Source: Candidatus Omnitrophota bacterium
Lineage (GTDB): Bacteria; Omnitrophota; Gorgyraeia; 2-01-FULL-45-10
Length of the DNA: 7,538 bases
Direction of reading: 5' to 3'
Assembly (NCBI GenBank): GCA_016214245.1
Contig: JACROW010000089.1
Coordinates: forward strand, 1-7,538
The notes under the pieces are model-generated. The model saw only the letters and a list, made by a program, of their open reading frames with translations, ran no database searches and had not been told where the DNA came from. Below, piece after piece: positions 1 through 5,655 of the stretch. Made by a program: the position numbers and the translations under genes. Positions within the stretch are counted from its first letter, which is position 1; every line of letters starts with the position of its first letter.

Positions 1-258
1 ATCGGCGTCTATGGCTAATGCCACGTCCAACCTGTCATTAATAATAAGCGGAACGCCGTATTTTTTCGTAATCTTCTTTAAAACTCTTGCGGTCTTTATA
101 ATCTCGAATGTGGAAGAACTTTTGTCGCGCAGCTCGACCATATCCGCTCCCGCAGAGACTGCAGCCTCCGCTATTTTGAATATCTTATCGCCCTTGACAG
201 AATCACGGTCTACGATCACGTAAAGACGAGACTTTTTTATTAAATCTTTTTTCGACAT
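1..258 (-). CDS. thiE: Thiamine-phosphate synthase, N-terminal part (runs off the window)
   Basis: ThiE joins HMP pyrophosphate to thiazole phosphate to make thiamine phosphate, in the cytosol. The 86 visible codons give the first beta-alpha units of the TIM barrel: the opening strand RLYVIVDRD (residues 11-19), the GADMVELRDK strand (37-46, equivalent to the family's VQLREK) and GVPLIINDRLDVALA (68-82), whose NDR binds the pyrimidine pyrophosphate side. The family is usually about 210 residues, so more than half lies beyond position 1. Two adjacent ATGs exist (261 and 258); a weak GAG at 265-267 sits 6 nt before the second, which I chose. The frame overlaps the end of the upstream ThiD2-like gene by about 56 bp. 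In many bacteria these two domains form one protein, so this start may be a real re-initiation or a consequence of a frameshift. Identity is clear; the start is uncertain. Confidence 0.88.
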   Translation of the reverse strand, partial: MSKKDLIKKSRLYVIVDRDSVKGDKIFKIAEAAVSAGADMVELRDKSSSTFEIIKTARVLKKITKKYGVPLIINDRLDVALAIDAD

Positions 259-640
259 CATATACTCTATATCTTAAGGCCGCGAATTTAGCCGGGGCCT
301 TAGCGCCTGCCAATTTGGTAAATTCCTCTAGCACCCTTATGGATTCTTTAACCCGTTCTATATTTGCGTAAAATATATCTATCGAATCTAGCCTCTTCAT
401 TTCGCTTTTAAATCTGGATCGCCTCCCGACATCCGTTTCAACATCGCGAGACTCATATAATATCCGCGAATCTATGGGAGGCTCTCTCATTATGGCCGAT
501 AAAGCGTGTCTTATGGCTTTCAGCTCTTTGGTCAGTTTAGGAGAATTCAATATAAACCGTGCGACGTCCTCGCAAACCCGTAAGCCCTCTCTCGACCTGT
601 TAAAGTTTGCGTCTATTATGCGAAATATCGCTCTTTTCAT
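203..640 (-). CDS. thiD2: ThiD2-family protein (domain normally fused to the N-terminus of ThiE)
   Basis: This 145-residue protein matches the all-helical domain found at the N-terminus of ThiE in cyanobacteria and other phyla, named ThiD2 in Pfam and regarded as an alternative hydroxymethylpyrimidine-phosphate kinase. Visible family motifs are IIDANFNRSREGLRVCED (8-25), DVETDVG (66-72), YANIERVKESIRVLEEF (91-107) and LRYRVYDVEK (122-131). The pattern NxxRxxExxRVxE occurs twice, at 12-24 and 93-105. The start ATG overlaps the rfaE2 stop as ATGA (640-637), so translation is probably coupled; no good Shine-Dalgarno is seen. The last 12 or so residues, after KRFNKK, look unlike family sequence and read through the thiE coding region in another frame. 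Family assignment is firm; kinase activity is inferred from the family. Confidence 0.85.
   Translation of the reverse strand: MKRAIFRIIDANFNRSREGLRVCEDVARFILNSPKLTKELKAIRHALSAIMREPPIDSRILYESRDVETDVGRRSRFKSEMKRLDSIDIFYANIERVKESIRVLEEFTKLAGAKAPAKFAALRYRVYDVEKRFNKKVSSLRDRRP
233..238 (-). other. A6 tract (coding strand) at the thiD2/thiE frame junction
   Basis: Six consecutive A residues on the coding strand lie inside the thiD2/thiE overlap. Omitting one A here moves the reading frame from ThiD2 into ThiE, giving ...EKRFNKKSRLYVIVD..., the continuous order expected of a fused ThiD2-ThiE protein. It is a candidate site for transcriptional slippage, +1 ribosomal frameshifting, mutation or assembly error. 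The sequence alone cannot choose among these. Confidence 0.5.
247..252 (-). other. Second A6 tract at the thiD2/thiE frame junction
   Basis: A second run of six A residues on the coding strand lies 8 nt upstream of the first tract. Loss of one A here would also join the frames, reading ...VEKDLIKKSRLYV.... Having two homopolymers exactly where one fused protein should continue makes slippage or an indel error plausible. Confidence 0.4.
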
Positions 641-1110
641 GATCGGGCCAGCTTCTTTAGTATGGAAGTAGTGGAATATCCTTTAACAAATGGCACCCGC
701 ACGACTCTCCCGCCGTAGGATTTAACTATATCGCTGCCGACGATATCGTCTCTCTTCCAATCGCCGCCCTTGACCAGTACATCCGGTTTCAACCTGCGTA
801 CCAAGGCCTCCGGCGTCGGCTCATTAAATACAGTGACATAATCCACAAGATAGAGTGATGCCAATACCCGCGCCCTGTCTCTTTCATTATTTACAGGACG
901 GGAGCTGCCCTTGATCGATTTTACGGAGGAGTCGCTATTTAAACCAACGACAAGGATATCGCCCAATCTTTTTGCCTTGCTTAAAATTGCAATGTGGCCG
1001 GAATGGATGATGTCAAAACAGCCATTGGTGAAGACAACCCTTTTACCTTTTGATTTTAGTTCCTTTAGGATTTTTGACAAGCCGGCAGGGCTTTTTATCT
1101 TGAAATTCAT
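637..1110 (-). CDS. rfaE2: D-glycero-beta-D-manno-heptose 1-phosphate adenylyltransferase (stand-alone HldE C-domain type)
   Basis: This cytosolic nucleotidyltransferase makes ADP-heptose from heptose 1-phosphate and ATP, a precursor of the LPS inner core. The 157-residue protein has the cytidylyltransferase-like pattern: FTNGCFDIIHSGH (27-39) with the HxGH motif at 36-39, RPVNNERDRA (71-80) in the place of the ISSERxxR-type motif, KGGDW (114-118) and the C-terminal YSTTSI (145-150). It carries only the adenylyltransferase half of E. coli HldE, with no ribokinase-like kinase domain. It follows gmhA with no gap (TAA then ATG), and its TGA overlaps the next ATG. The HldA-type kinase and GmhB phosphatase needed to complete the pathway are not in this window. 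Confidence is high for the family and for the pathway, given gmhA next door. Confidence 0.93.
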   Translation of the reverse strand: MNFKIKSPAGLSKILKELKSKGKRVVFTNGCFDIIHSGHIAILSKAKRLGDILVVGLNSDSSVKSIKGSSRPVNNERDRARVLASLYLVDYVTVFNEPTPEALVRRLKPDVLVKGGDWKRDDIVGSDIVKSYGGRVVRVPFVKGYSTTSILKKLARS

Positions 1111-1689
1111 TTATGCAATATTGGCCTCCTCTACCAATTCGCAGATTATATGGCCTATCATTATGTGAGATTCCTGGATCCTTGCGGTATCACTGGAATT
1201 GACCACTATAGCTATATCGGATTCCCTTTTCAAACTTCCTCCATCACCGCCGGTCAGCCCGATGGTAACCAAACCCAACTCTTTAGCCTTTCTCATCGCT
1301 GCGATCACATTCTTTGACCTCCCGCTTGTCGATATGCCTATCGCTACATCCTTAGGCTTACCGAGCGCCTCAATCTGTCTTGCAAAGGTCGCGTCATATC
1401 CATAATCGTTTGCCAGGGCTGTTATGGTAGAGGTATTGGCGGTAAGCGCTATGCCGGCTATAGGCCTTCGCTCTTTTTTAAATCTGCCGATCAACTCTGC
1501 GACAATGTGTTGGCTATCGGCGGCACTGCCTCCATTACCAAAGGCCAAAACCTTACCACCCTTTTTTAGTGAACCTGTTACCATGCGCACTGCCTTCTCA
1601 ATATTATTGGCTTGACTTTCGCACAAATCCTTTTTGACCTTGATGCTCTCTTCGATCCTCTTTTTTATCAATCCTCTCATGCTCTTCAT
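1111..1689 (-). CDS. gmhA: Sedoheptulose 7-phosphate isomerase
   Basis: GmhA converts sedoheptulose 7-phosphate to D-glycero-D-manno-heptose 7-phosphate, the first step of ADP-heptose synthesis, in the cytosol. It is a single SIS-domain protein with FGNGGSAADSQH (50-61), ELIGRF (65-70), STSGRS (120-125) and RIQESHI (170-176). A longer frame begins with a TTG at 1716, overlapping the pfp gene. I chose the ATG at 1689 because GGTGA precedes it by 4 nt and because the resulting 192 residues equal the E. coli length and place H61, E65, Q172 and H180 at the same numbers as the E. coli metal and catalytic residues. Another ATG at 1680 is possible. These intact active-site residues argue against the related DiaA replication regulator. 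It starts 4 bp after the pfp stop and abuts rfaE2. Confidence 0.93.
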   Translation of the reverse strand: MKSMRGLIKKRIEESIKVKKDLCESQANNIEKAVRMVTGSLKKGGKVLAFGNGGSAADSQHIVAELIGRFKKERRPIAGIALTANTSTITALANDYGYDATFARQIEALGKPKDVAIGISTSGRSKNVIAAMRKAKELGLVTIGLTGGDGGSLKRESDIAIVVNSSDTARIQESHIMIGHIICELVEEANIA

Positions 1690-1693
1690 CTGT

Positions 1694-2728
1694 TCACCCG
1701 AAGAATATCTTTGCAATTTCGTACAGCCTCATGTCGATCGTCTTGAGCGCGCCGACCGCAGCCGCAATCGGCACATCCCTGATCTCATTTCCAGAGAGGC
1801 TGGCCATATAGCCGAACTTTTTATTTAGGGCGAGCTCAACAGCCTTCACTCCGAATCGCGTTGCAAGGACCCTGTCGAATGCACTAGGTGTCCCTCCCCG
1901 TTGTATGTGTCCCAATACCGTCACCCGCGTTTCAAATTTGGTTCTCTTCTCTATCTCCTGCGCCAGTATCTCGCCTATGCCGCCGAGCCTGACGTGCCCG
2001 AAGGCGTCGAGCTTCTCCTCCTGCACCACGACCTGGCCCTCTTTAAACTTGGCGCCCTCAGCGACAACCACGATGGAGAAGCCCTTGCCTCTGGCGTGCC
2101 TTTTCTTCAGGACATCACATACCTCATCCAGGTCCATCGGGACCTCTGGGATCAGGATGAGGTCCGCACCTGCTGCAAGGCCGGAATATACAGCTATCCA
2201 GCCCGCATGGCGGCCCATCACTTCAACGACCATGATCCTGTGGTGGCTCTCTGCCGTCGTGTGAAGCCGTTCTATAGCTTCAGTGGCGAGATTCACAGCG
2301 GTATCAAATCCGAATGTGAAGTCTGTTGCGGAGAGATCGTTGTCTATGGTCTTGGGAACGCCGACTATATTAAGGCTCTCGTTTTCCTTCATCAGTTTAT
2401 TCGCTACGCCCAGCGTATCCTCGCCTCCTATTACAATGAGGGCATCGAGTTCCCTCTTCTTATAATTAGCCACCACCTTCTTCGCATCTTCACTATTCTT
2501 GTATGGGTTCGTCCTCGATGTGCCAAGGATAGTCCCGCCTTTGGGGAGGATACCCGATACCGAGCCTAACCTCAGCTCTATCGTCTCGTTATCGATCAAA
2601 CCCTTCCACCCATTTTTGATCCCGATGACTTCAATGCCGTTTTTGGCCGCAGTTCTCACGACAGACCTTATGACTGCGTTCAAGCCTGGGCAATCGCCGC
2701 CGCCTGTCAATACGCCTATCCTTTTCAT
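1694..2728 (-). CDS. pfp: 6-phosphofructokinase, predicted PPi-dependent (mixed-substrate group III type)
   Basis: This enzyme interconverts fructose 6-phosphate and fructose 1,6-bisphosphate. The 344-residue protein has the family landmarks LTGGGDCPGLNAVIR (7-21), GTSRTNP (69-75), GGEDTLG (101-107), VPKTIDND (124-131, with catalytic Asp129), MGRHAGW (171-177) and GHIQRGGTPSAFDR (273-286). Asp104 and Lys126 replace the two glycines (104 and 124 in E. coli) typical of ATP-dependent enzymes; this pair marks PPi-dependent enzymes such as that of Amycolatopsis methanolica, which has a similar GGEDTLG. A PPi enzyme would be reversible and non-allosteric. I start at ATG 2728 rather than 2737 because AAGGAG abuts the latter but lies 9 nt before the former. 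It follows amaP by 22 bp and precedes gmhA by 4 bp. The family call is certain; the phosphoryl donor is predicted from residues only. Confidence 0.93.
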   Translation of the reverse strand: MKRIGVLTGGGDCPGLNAVIRSVVRTAAKNGIEVIGIKNGWKGLIDNETIELRLGSVSGILPKGGTILGTSRTNPYKNSEDAKKVVANYKKRELDALIVIGGEDTLGVANKLMKENESLNIVGVPKTIDNDLSATDFTFGFDTAVNLATEAIERLHTTAESHHRIMVVEVMGRHAGWIAVYSGLAAGADLILIPEVPMDLDEVCDVLKKRHARGKGFSIVVVAEGAKFKEGQVVVQEEKLDAFGHVRLGGIGEILAQEIEKRTKFETRVTVLGHIQRGGTPSAFDRVLATRFGVKAVELALNKKFGYMASLSGNEIRDVPIAAAVGALKTIDMRLYEIAKIFFG

Positions 2729-2737
2729 AACACGCAT

Positions 2738-2743
2738 CTCCTT
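2738..2743 (-). promoter_or_regulatory. Ribosome binding site that decides the pfp start
   Basis: The coding strand reads AAGGAG immediately followed by ATGCGTGTTATGAAA. The first ATG (2737) has no spacer from the AAGGAG, while the second (2728) is spaced by 9 nt, so the second is the likely start. The shorter protein, MKRIGVLTGGG, also begins where family members usually begin. Confidence 0.7.
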
Positions 2744-2750
2744 CTTAAAT

Positions 2751-3356
2751 TTAATCGCTTGAGTATTCTATGCTGCCTCTAAATTGAGGGGACTTCTCCT
2801 GCTTTTTCAGATCTTTCGACTGCTCCTCCTTGTGAACGATCTTAACGACATGAACACGTATATTTATCGGCTCTTCCACGCCAAGCATGTCCTGAACTCT
2901 CGTCTTGACGATGTGCTGAATCTTCTCGGTAGTCTCAGGTATATTTATATCCGAGAAGAGTATGACCTTATTGATGATCGTTATGCCCTTTTTGGTCGCC
3001 CTGACGTTCGGCCTCAGCTCCTTTACCTCCGGTATCTGTTTCAGGGATCTTTTTATAAAGTCCTCTATAGCTGTCAGCGATATCGTGACCTGCCCATCCG
3101 GATTCTCAAAGGCTATTGTTTTCTCCCTCTGTATCTTCCCCATGGCTATCTGGATAACCATAAGGCTTATGAATATGAAGAGTATGCCCGTTATGCCTAA
3201 TATCAACCGTATATTCGTTGTGGCATATATGGTGCCCAATATCTCTTCGATAGAACTCTGAGGAATTATGTTGAGCGATATTATTATGAATAGGCCTCCC
3301 AAAAGAAAAAATACCAAGGTATAAAAAAATAACGTCAACCCGCTGATAAATCTCAT
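2751..3356 (-). CDS. amaP: AmaP-like membrane anchor with a cytosolic Asp23-like domain
   Basis: AmaP proteins anchor Asp23/Gls24 proteins to the cytoplasmic membrane in Gram-positive bacteria. This 201-residue protein has two hydrophobic segments (about 7-31 and 50-71) separated by a short loop, then GKIQREKTIAF and a soluble domain at about 88-173, then a charged, probably disordered tail (174-201). The soluble domain (VTISLTAIEDFI, SDINIPETTEKIQ, INIRVHVV) resembles an Asp23 fold, like the neighbouring gene. The N-terminus is probably cytosolic or very short outside, with the domain in the cytosol. A strong AGGAGG lies 5 nt before the ATG. It sits 87 bp after the Asp23 gene, which supports a partner role. 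Family identity rests on architecture and neighbourhood more than on a strict motif. Confidence 0.8.
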   Translation of the reverse strand: MRFISGLTLFFYTLVFFLLGGLFIIISLNIIPQSSIEEILGTIYATTNIRLILGITGILFIFISLMVIQIAMGKIQREKTIAFENPDGQVTISLTAIEDFIKRSLKQIPEVKELRPNVRATKKGITIINKVILFSDINIPETTEKIQHIVKTRVQDMLGVEEPINIRVHVVKIVHKEEQSKDLKKQEKSPQFRGSIEYSSD

Positions 3357-3361
3357 ATTAT

Positions 3362-3367
3362 CCTCCT
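3362..3367 (-). promoter_or_regulatory. Strong Shine-Dalgarno of amaP
   Basis: The coding strand reads AGGAGG followed by ATAAT and then ATG at 3356, a 5-nt spacer and the best Shine-Dalgarno in the window. It lies just downstream of the small hairpins in the 87-bp spacer, so folding of that leader could change its access. Confidence 0.8.
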
Positions 3368-3383
3368 AGGTCTTTTGTATCTT

Positions 3384-3399
3384 GGTTTTATCCAAAACC
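3384..3399 (-). repeat. Hairpin GGTTTT-GGAT-AAAACC in the asp23-amaP spacer
   Basis: A perfect 6-bp inverted repeat with a 4-nt loop, GGTTTTGGATAAAACC on the coding strand, lies 16 nt upstream of the amaP Shine-Dalgarno. It is AT-rich and not followed by a T run, so it is not a convincing terminator. Its left arm, within GAGGTTTT, can alternatively pair with AACCTC at 3428-3433. Confidence 0.45.
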
Positions 3400-3413
3400 T
3401 CGCATAAGCCAGA

Positions 3414-3426
3414 CTTTACACTAAAG
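3414..3426 (-). repeat. Hairpin CTTTA-GTG-TAAAG in the asp23-amaP spacer
   Basis: A perfect 5-bp stem with a 3-nt loop occupies the middle of the 87-bp spacer. It is enclosed by a second inverted repeat, AACCTC (3428-3433) and GAGGTT (3396-3401). No good -35/-10 promoter pair was recognised in the spacer, although weak GATAAA and GATACA hexamers occur. Confidence 0.35.
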
Positions 3427-3443
3427 AGAGGTTCCTGATGCGA

Positions 3444-3833
3444 TCATATGCGTTTGGCATCAGAAAGCGTCTGGCTGTGAACACCTTCAACGATAACATC
3501 GACCTGCGATAAGACTAGCCCTGTCATCTTCTCCGCCGCACGCTTCACATTCTCCTGAACCTCATCCGCTATCCGCGGGATATCTACACCGTATTCTACT
3601 ATTATAGATACGGTAAGCCTCACCTCGCTATCCGTTGTCTGGACCTTTACGCCTTTTGCGCCGGATTTTTTGGTCGCCATATCAAATAGTGTCTTGCCAA
3701 GGCCTCCGCCCATCTTATACACGCCCTTCACCTCTTGAGCGGCGATCGAGGCTATGGCTGTAATGACATCGTTATTAATTCTCACCACACCTAAATCGGT
3801 AGTCCTATCCCCATCTTTCAGCTCATGCTTCAT
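3444..3833 (-). CDS. Asp23/Gls24 family envelope stress response protein
   Basis: This small cytosolic or membrane-peripheral protein of 129 residues belongs to the Asp23/Gls24 (DUF322) family. Visible pattern: LGVVRINNDVITAIASIAAQ (14-33), EVKGVYKM (34-41), GVKVQTTDSEVRLTVSIIVEYG (61-82), DIPRIADEVQENVK (84-97) and SQVDVIVEGV (109-118). It follows accC by 12 bp with GGGAGG 7 nt before the ATG, so it is co-transcribed with accBC. This matches B. subtilis, where the Asp23-family protein YqhY follows accC and has been linked to control of fatty-acid synthesis. The downstream AmaP-like protein is its likely membrane anchor. The biochemical role of the family is not settled. Family call is firm. 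Confidence 0.93.
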   Translation of the reverse strand: MKHELKDGDRTTDLGVVRINNDVITAIASIAAQEVKGVYKMGGGLGKTLFDMATKKSGAKGVKVQTTDSEVRLTVSIIVEYGVDIPRIADEVQENVKRAAEKMTGLVLSQVDVIVEGVHSQTLSDAKRI

Positions 3834-3845
3834 CTTCTATCCTCC

Positions 3846-5195
3846 CTACTCTTTCTTCTCGAAAAGCATCTCAACGAAATCGGTTGAGAATCTTCCCCTA
3901 AGGAATGCCGGGTTGTTCATGACTTTTTTATCAAATGGAATTGTCGTCTTTATTGGCTCTATTATGAATTCCTCTAAAGCCCGTTCGCATATCTTGATCG
4001 CCTCGAATCTTGTCTTGCCATAGGCTATCAGCTTACCGATCATGGAGTCATAGTACGGAGATATCTCGTACCCAGGATAGATATGCGTATCTATCCTGAT
4101 GCCGCGGCCTCCCGGCAGATTTATGATATTTATCTTTCCGGGCGACGGCATAAAATCATTATCCGGGTCCTCAGCATAAATTCTGCATTCGATTGCACTG
4201 CCATTAAATTTTATATCATCCTGCTTATAACGGATATGCTCCCCGGCCGCAATCCCGATATGCTCCTTCACCAGGTCTATGCCTGTAACGGCTTCAGTTA
4301 TAGGATGCTCAACCTGGATCCTGGTATTCATCTCCATAAAGTAAAAATGATTATCCTTGTCCAATAGGTACTCAATCGTCCCTGCATTCACGTAGCCTAT
4401 TGCCTTGGAGAATTTCACGGCCAACTCACCCATCTTCTTGCGCGATTTATGATCGATAGCAGGCGAAGGGGTCTCTTCTATCAGTTTCTGATGTCGCCTT
4501 TGAATCGTACAGTCCCTCTCGCCGAGATGAACTATAGAGCCATGCTGGTCACCCAGTACCTGGATCTCGATATGGCGGGGCGATTCGATATATTTCTCAA
4601 TATAGACATCAGAATTGCCAAATGCAGCTTCAGCCTCTCTCTGCGCGGTGAGAAGCGCGCTGATGAGCCTCACATCGTTGTGGCAGACCCTCATGCCCTT
4701 CCCTCCGCCTCCGGCAGCTGCTTTTATGATAACGGGGTATCCTATCTCCTTCGCGGTTTTTATGGCCTCTTCTTTGGTCTTGACGGCGGTCTTGCTTCCG
4801 GGGATGACTGGTAATCCCGCCTTTCTGGCAGCATCTTTTGCCGCCATTTTATCCCCCATTCGTCTGATATTTGCCGGGGTAGGGCCGATAAATTTTATTT
4901 TACAAGATTCGCATATCTCTGCAAAATGCGCGTCCTCCGCCAGAAACCCGTATCCCGGATGGATCGCCTCAACGTCTGTTATCTCTGCCGCGCTTATGAT
5001 GCTCGGGATATTGAGATAACTATTGGCGCTCGCGGCGCTCCCTATGCAGATGGCCTCATCGGCGAATTTGACATGCAGCGAATTTATATCCGGCTGCGAA
5101 TAGACTGCGACGGTTCTTATGCCAAGTTCCTTACACGCCCTTATGATGCGCAGCGCAATCTCGCCTCTATTCGCTATTAGTATCTTTGAAAACAT
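3846..5195 (-). CDS. accC: Biotin carboxylase subunit of acetyl-CoA carboxylase
   Basis: AccC carboxylates the biotin on AccB using ATP and bicarbonate, the first half-reaction of malonyl-CoA formation for fatty-acid synthesis. The 449 residues equal the E. coli length. The N-terminal biotin carboxylase domain begins [20 protein letters not shown]; the ATP-grasp domain has Lys116, Lys158, the glycine-rich loop AAAGGGGKG (159-167), His208 and Lys237; the catalytic segment [11 protein letters not shown] has Glu288, Asn290, Arg292 and Glu296; and Arg338 lies in the C-terminal domain. All expected residues are present. Its ATG follows the accB TAG with no gap, and a GGAG lies inside the accB end, so the two are translationally coupled. 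No accA or accD is in this window. The adjacent accB makes acetyl-CoA carboxylase more likely than pyruvate or propionyl-CoA carboxylase. Confidence 0.97.
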   Translation of the reverse strand: MFSKILIANRGEIALRIIRACKELGIRTVAVYSQPDINSLHVKFADEAICIGSAASANSYLNIPSIISAAEITDVEAIHPGYGFLAEDAHFAEICESCKIKFIGPTPANIRRMGDKMAAKDAARKAGLPVIPGSKTAVKTKEEAIKTAKEIGYPVIIKAAAGGGGKGMRVCHNDVRLISALLTAQREAEAAFGNSDVYIEKYIESPRHIEIQVLGDQHGSIVHLGERDCTIQRRHQKLIEETPSPAIDHKSRKKMGELAVKFSKAIGYVNAGTIEYLLDKDNHFYFMEMNTRIQVEHPITEAVTGIDLVKEHIGIAAGEHIRYKQDDIKFNGSAIECRIYAEDPDNDFMPSPGKINIINLPGGRGIRIDTHIYPGYEISPYYDSMIGKLIAYGKTRFEAIKICERALEEFIIEPIKTTIPFDKKVMNNPAFLRGRFSTDFVEMLFEKKE

Positions 5196-5642
5196 CTAGG
5201 ATAGCTCCACCATAAAGAGGGTTTGTCCGAATTCAACAGGCTCTGCATTCTCCACCTGGATATCCACGACCTTGCCTTTCACTTCAGACTTTATCTCGTT
5301 CATCAATTTCATCGCTTCTATGATGCAGATGACTTGGCCGGGCTCTACCATATCGCCTATGTTGATATATGGCGGCGCCTCCGGTGAGGGGGTCCTGTAA
5401 AACGTCCCGACCATCGGCGCTTTTATCTCCACGACGTTCTTCTTCCCGGCTGCCTCTTTAATCAATTCCAGTGTCTCACGGCCGGCATCCTGTGGTGACG
5501 GCGCGTACTCGAGCGCCTTCTCATAGACGCCGCTAGAGGCCCTCTTCAATCTGATCTTAAGCCCTTCTTTTTCTATTTCCAGTTCGGTCAAATTATTTTC
5601 ATTCATCAGATTTATCATATCTTTTATCTCTTTTATATACAT
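5196..5642 (-). CDS. accB: Biotin carboxyl carrier protein of acetyl-CoA carboxylase
   Basis: AccB carries the biotin that shuttles carboxyl groups between AccC and the AccAD transferase. The 148-residue protein has a helical N-terminus (1-34, [18 protein letters not shown], typical of AccB), a linker with proline and alanine (about 35-70), and a C-terminal biotinyl domain from [14 protein letters not shown] (70-83) onward. The thumb region [12 protein letters not shown] and the biotinylation motif EAMKLMNEI (109-117) are clear, with Lys112 the modified residue. GAGGAG lies 7 nt before the ATG. It starts 13 bp after the M24 peptidase stop; in many genomes efp lies at this point. Confidence is very high. 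Confidence 0.97.
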   Translation of the reverse strand: MYIKEIKDMINLMNENNLTELEIEKEGLKIRLKRASSGVYEKALEYAPSPQDAGRETLELIKEAAGKKNVVEIKAPMVGTFYRTPSPEAPPYINIGDMVEPGQVICIIEAMKLMNEIKSEVKGKVVDIQVENAEPVEFGQTLFMVELS

Positions 5643-5655
5643 CTTTACTCTCCTC

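Noticed and set aside
233..252. Classic -1 slippery heptamer (A AAA AAG) in the thiD2 frame
   Set aside because: The letters occur, but in the ThiD2 phase the codons are AAT AAA AAA GTC, and the shift needed to enter ThiE is +1 (or -2), so a dnaX-like -1 event does not apply.
600..700. TPP riboswitch upstream of the thiamine genes
   Set aside because: thiD2 overlaps the rfaE2 stop by 4 nt, leaving no leader, and I saw no CUGAGA-type thi-box motif there.
1111..1689. DiaA-type replication regulator instead of GmhA
   Set aside because: The H61, E65, Q172 and H180 active-site set is intact and rfaE2 follows directly, both pointing to the heptose isomerase.
1901..2569. A 222-codon open frame on the plus strand opposite pfp
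   Set aside because: It lies fully inside a well-conserved phosphofructokinase gene, has no family-like motifs or good ribosome binding site, and is explained by the codon bias of the gene beneath it.
3357..3443. Intrinsic terminator or clear promoter in the asp23-amaP spacer
   Set aside because: The hairpins are AT-rich and not followed by a T run on the coding strand, and no paired -35 and -10 boxes with suitable spacing were found.
4615..5019. Plus-strand open frames opposite accC (also 4083-4367 and 4449-4814)
   Set aside because: They are antisense to a clear accC with all catalytic residues, and their translations are low-complexity shadows without recognisable domains.
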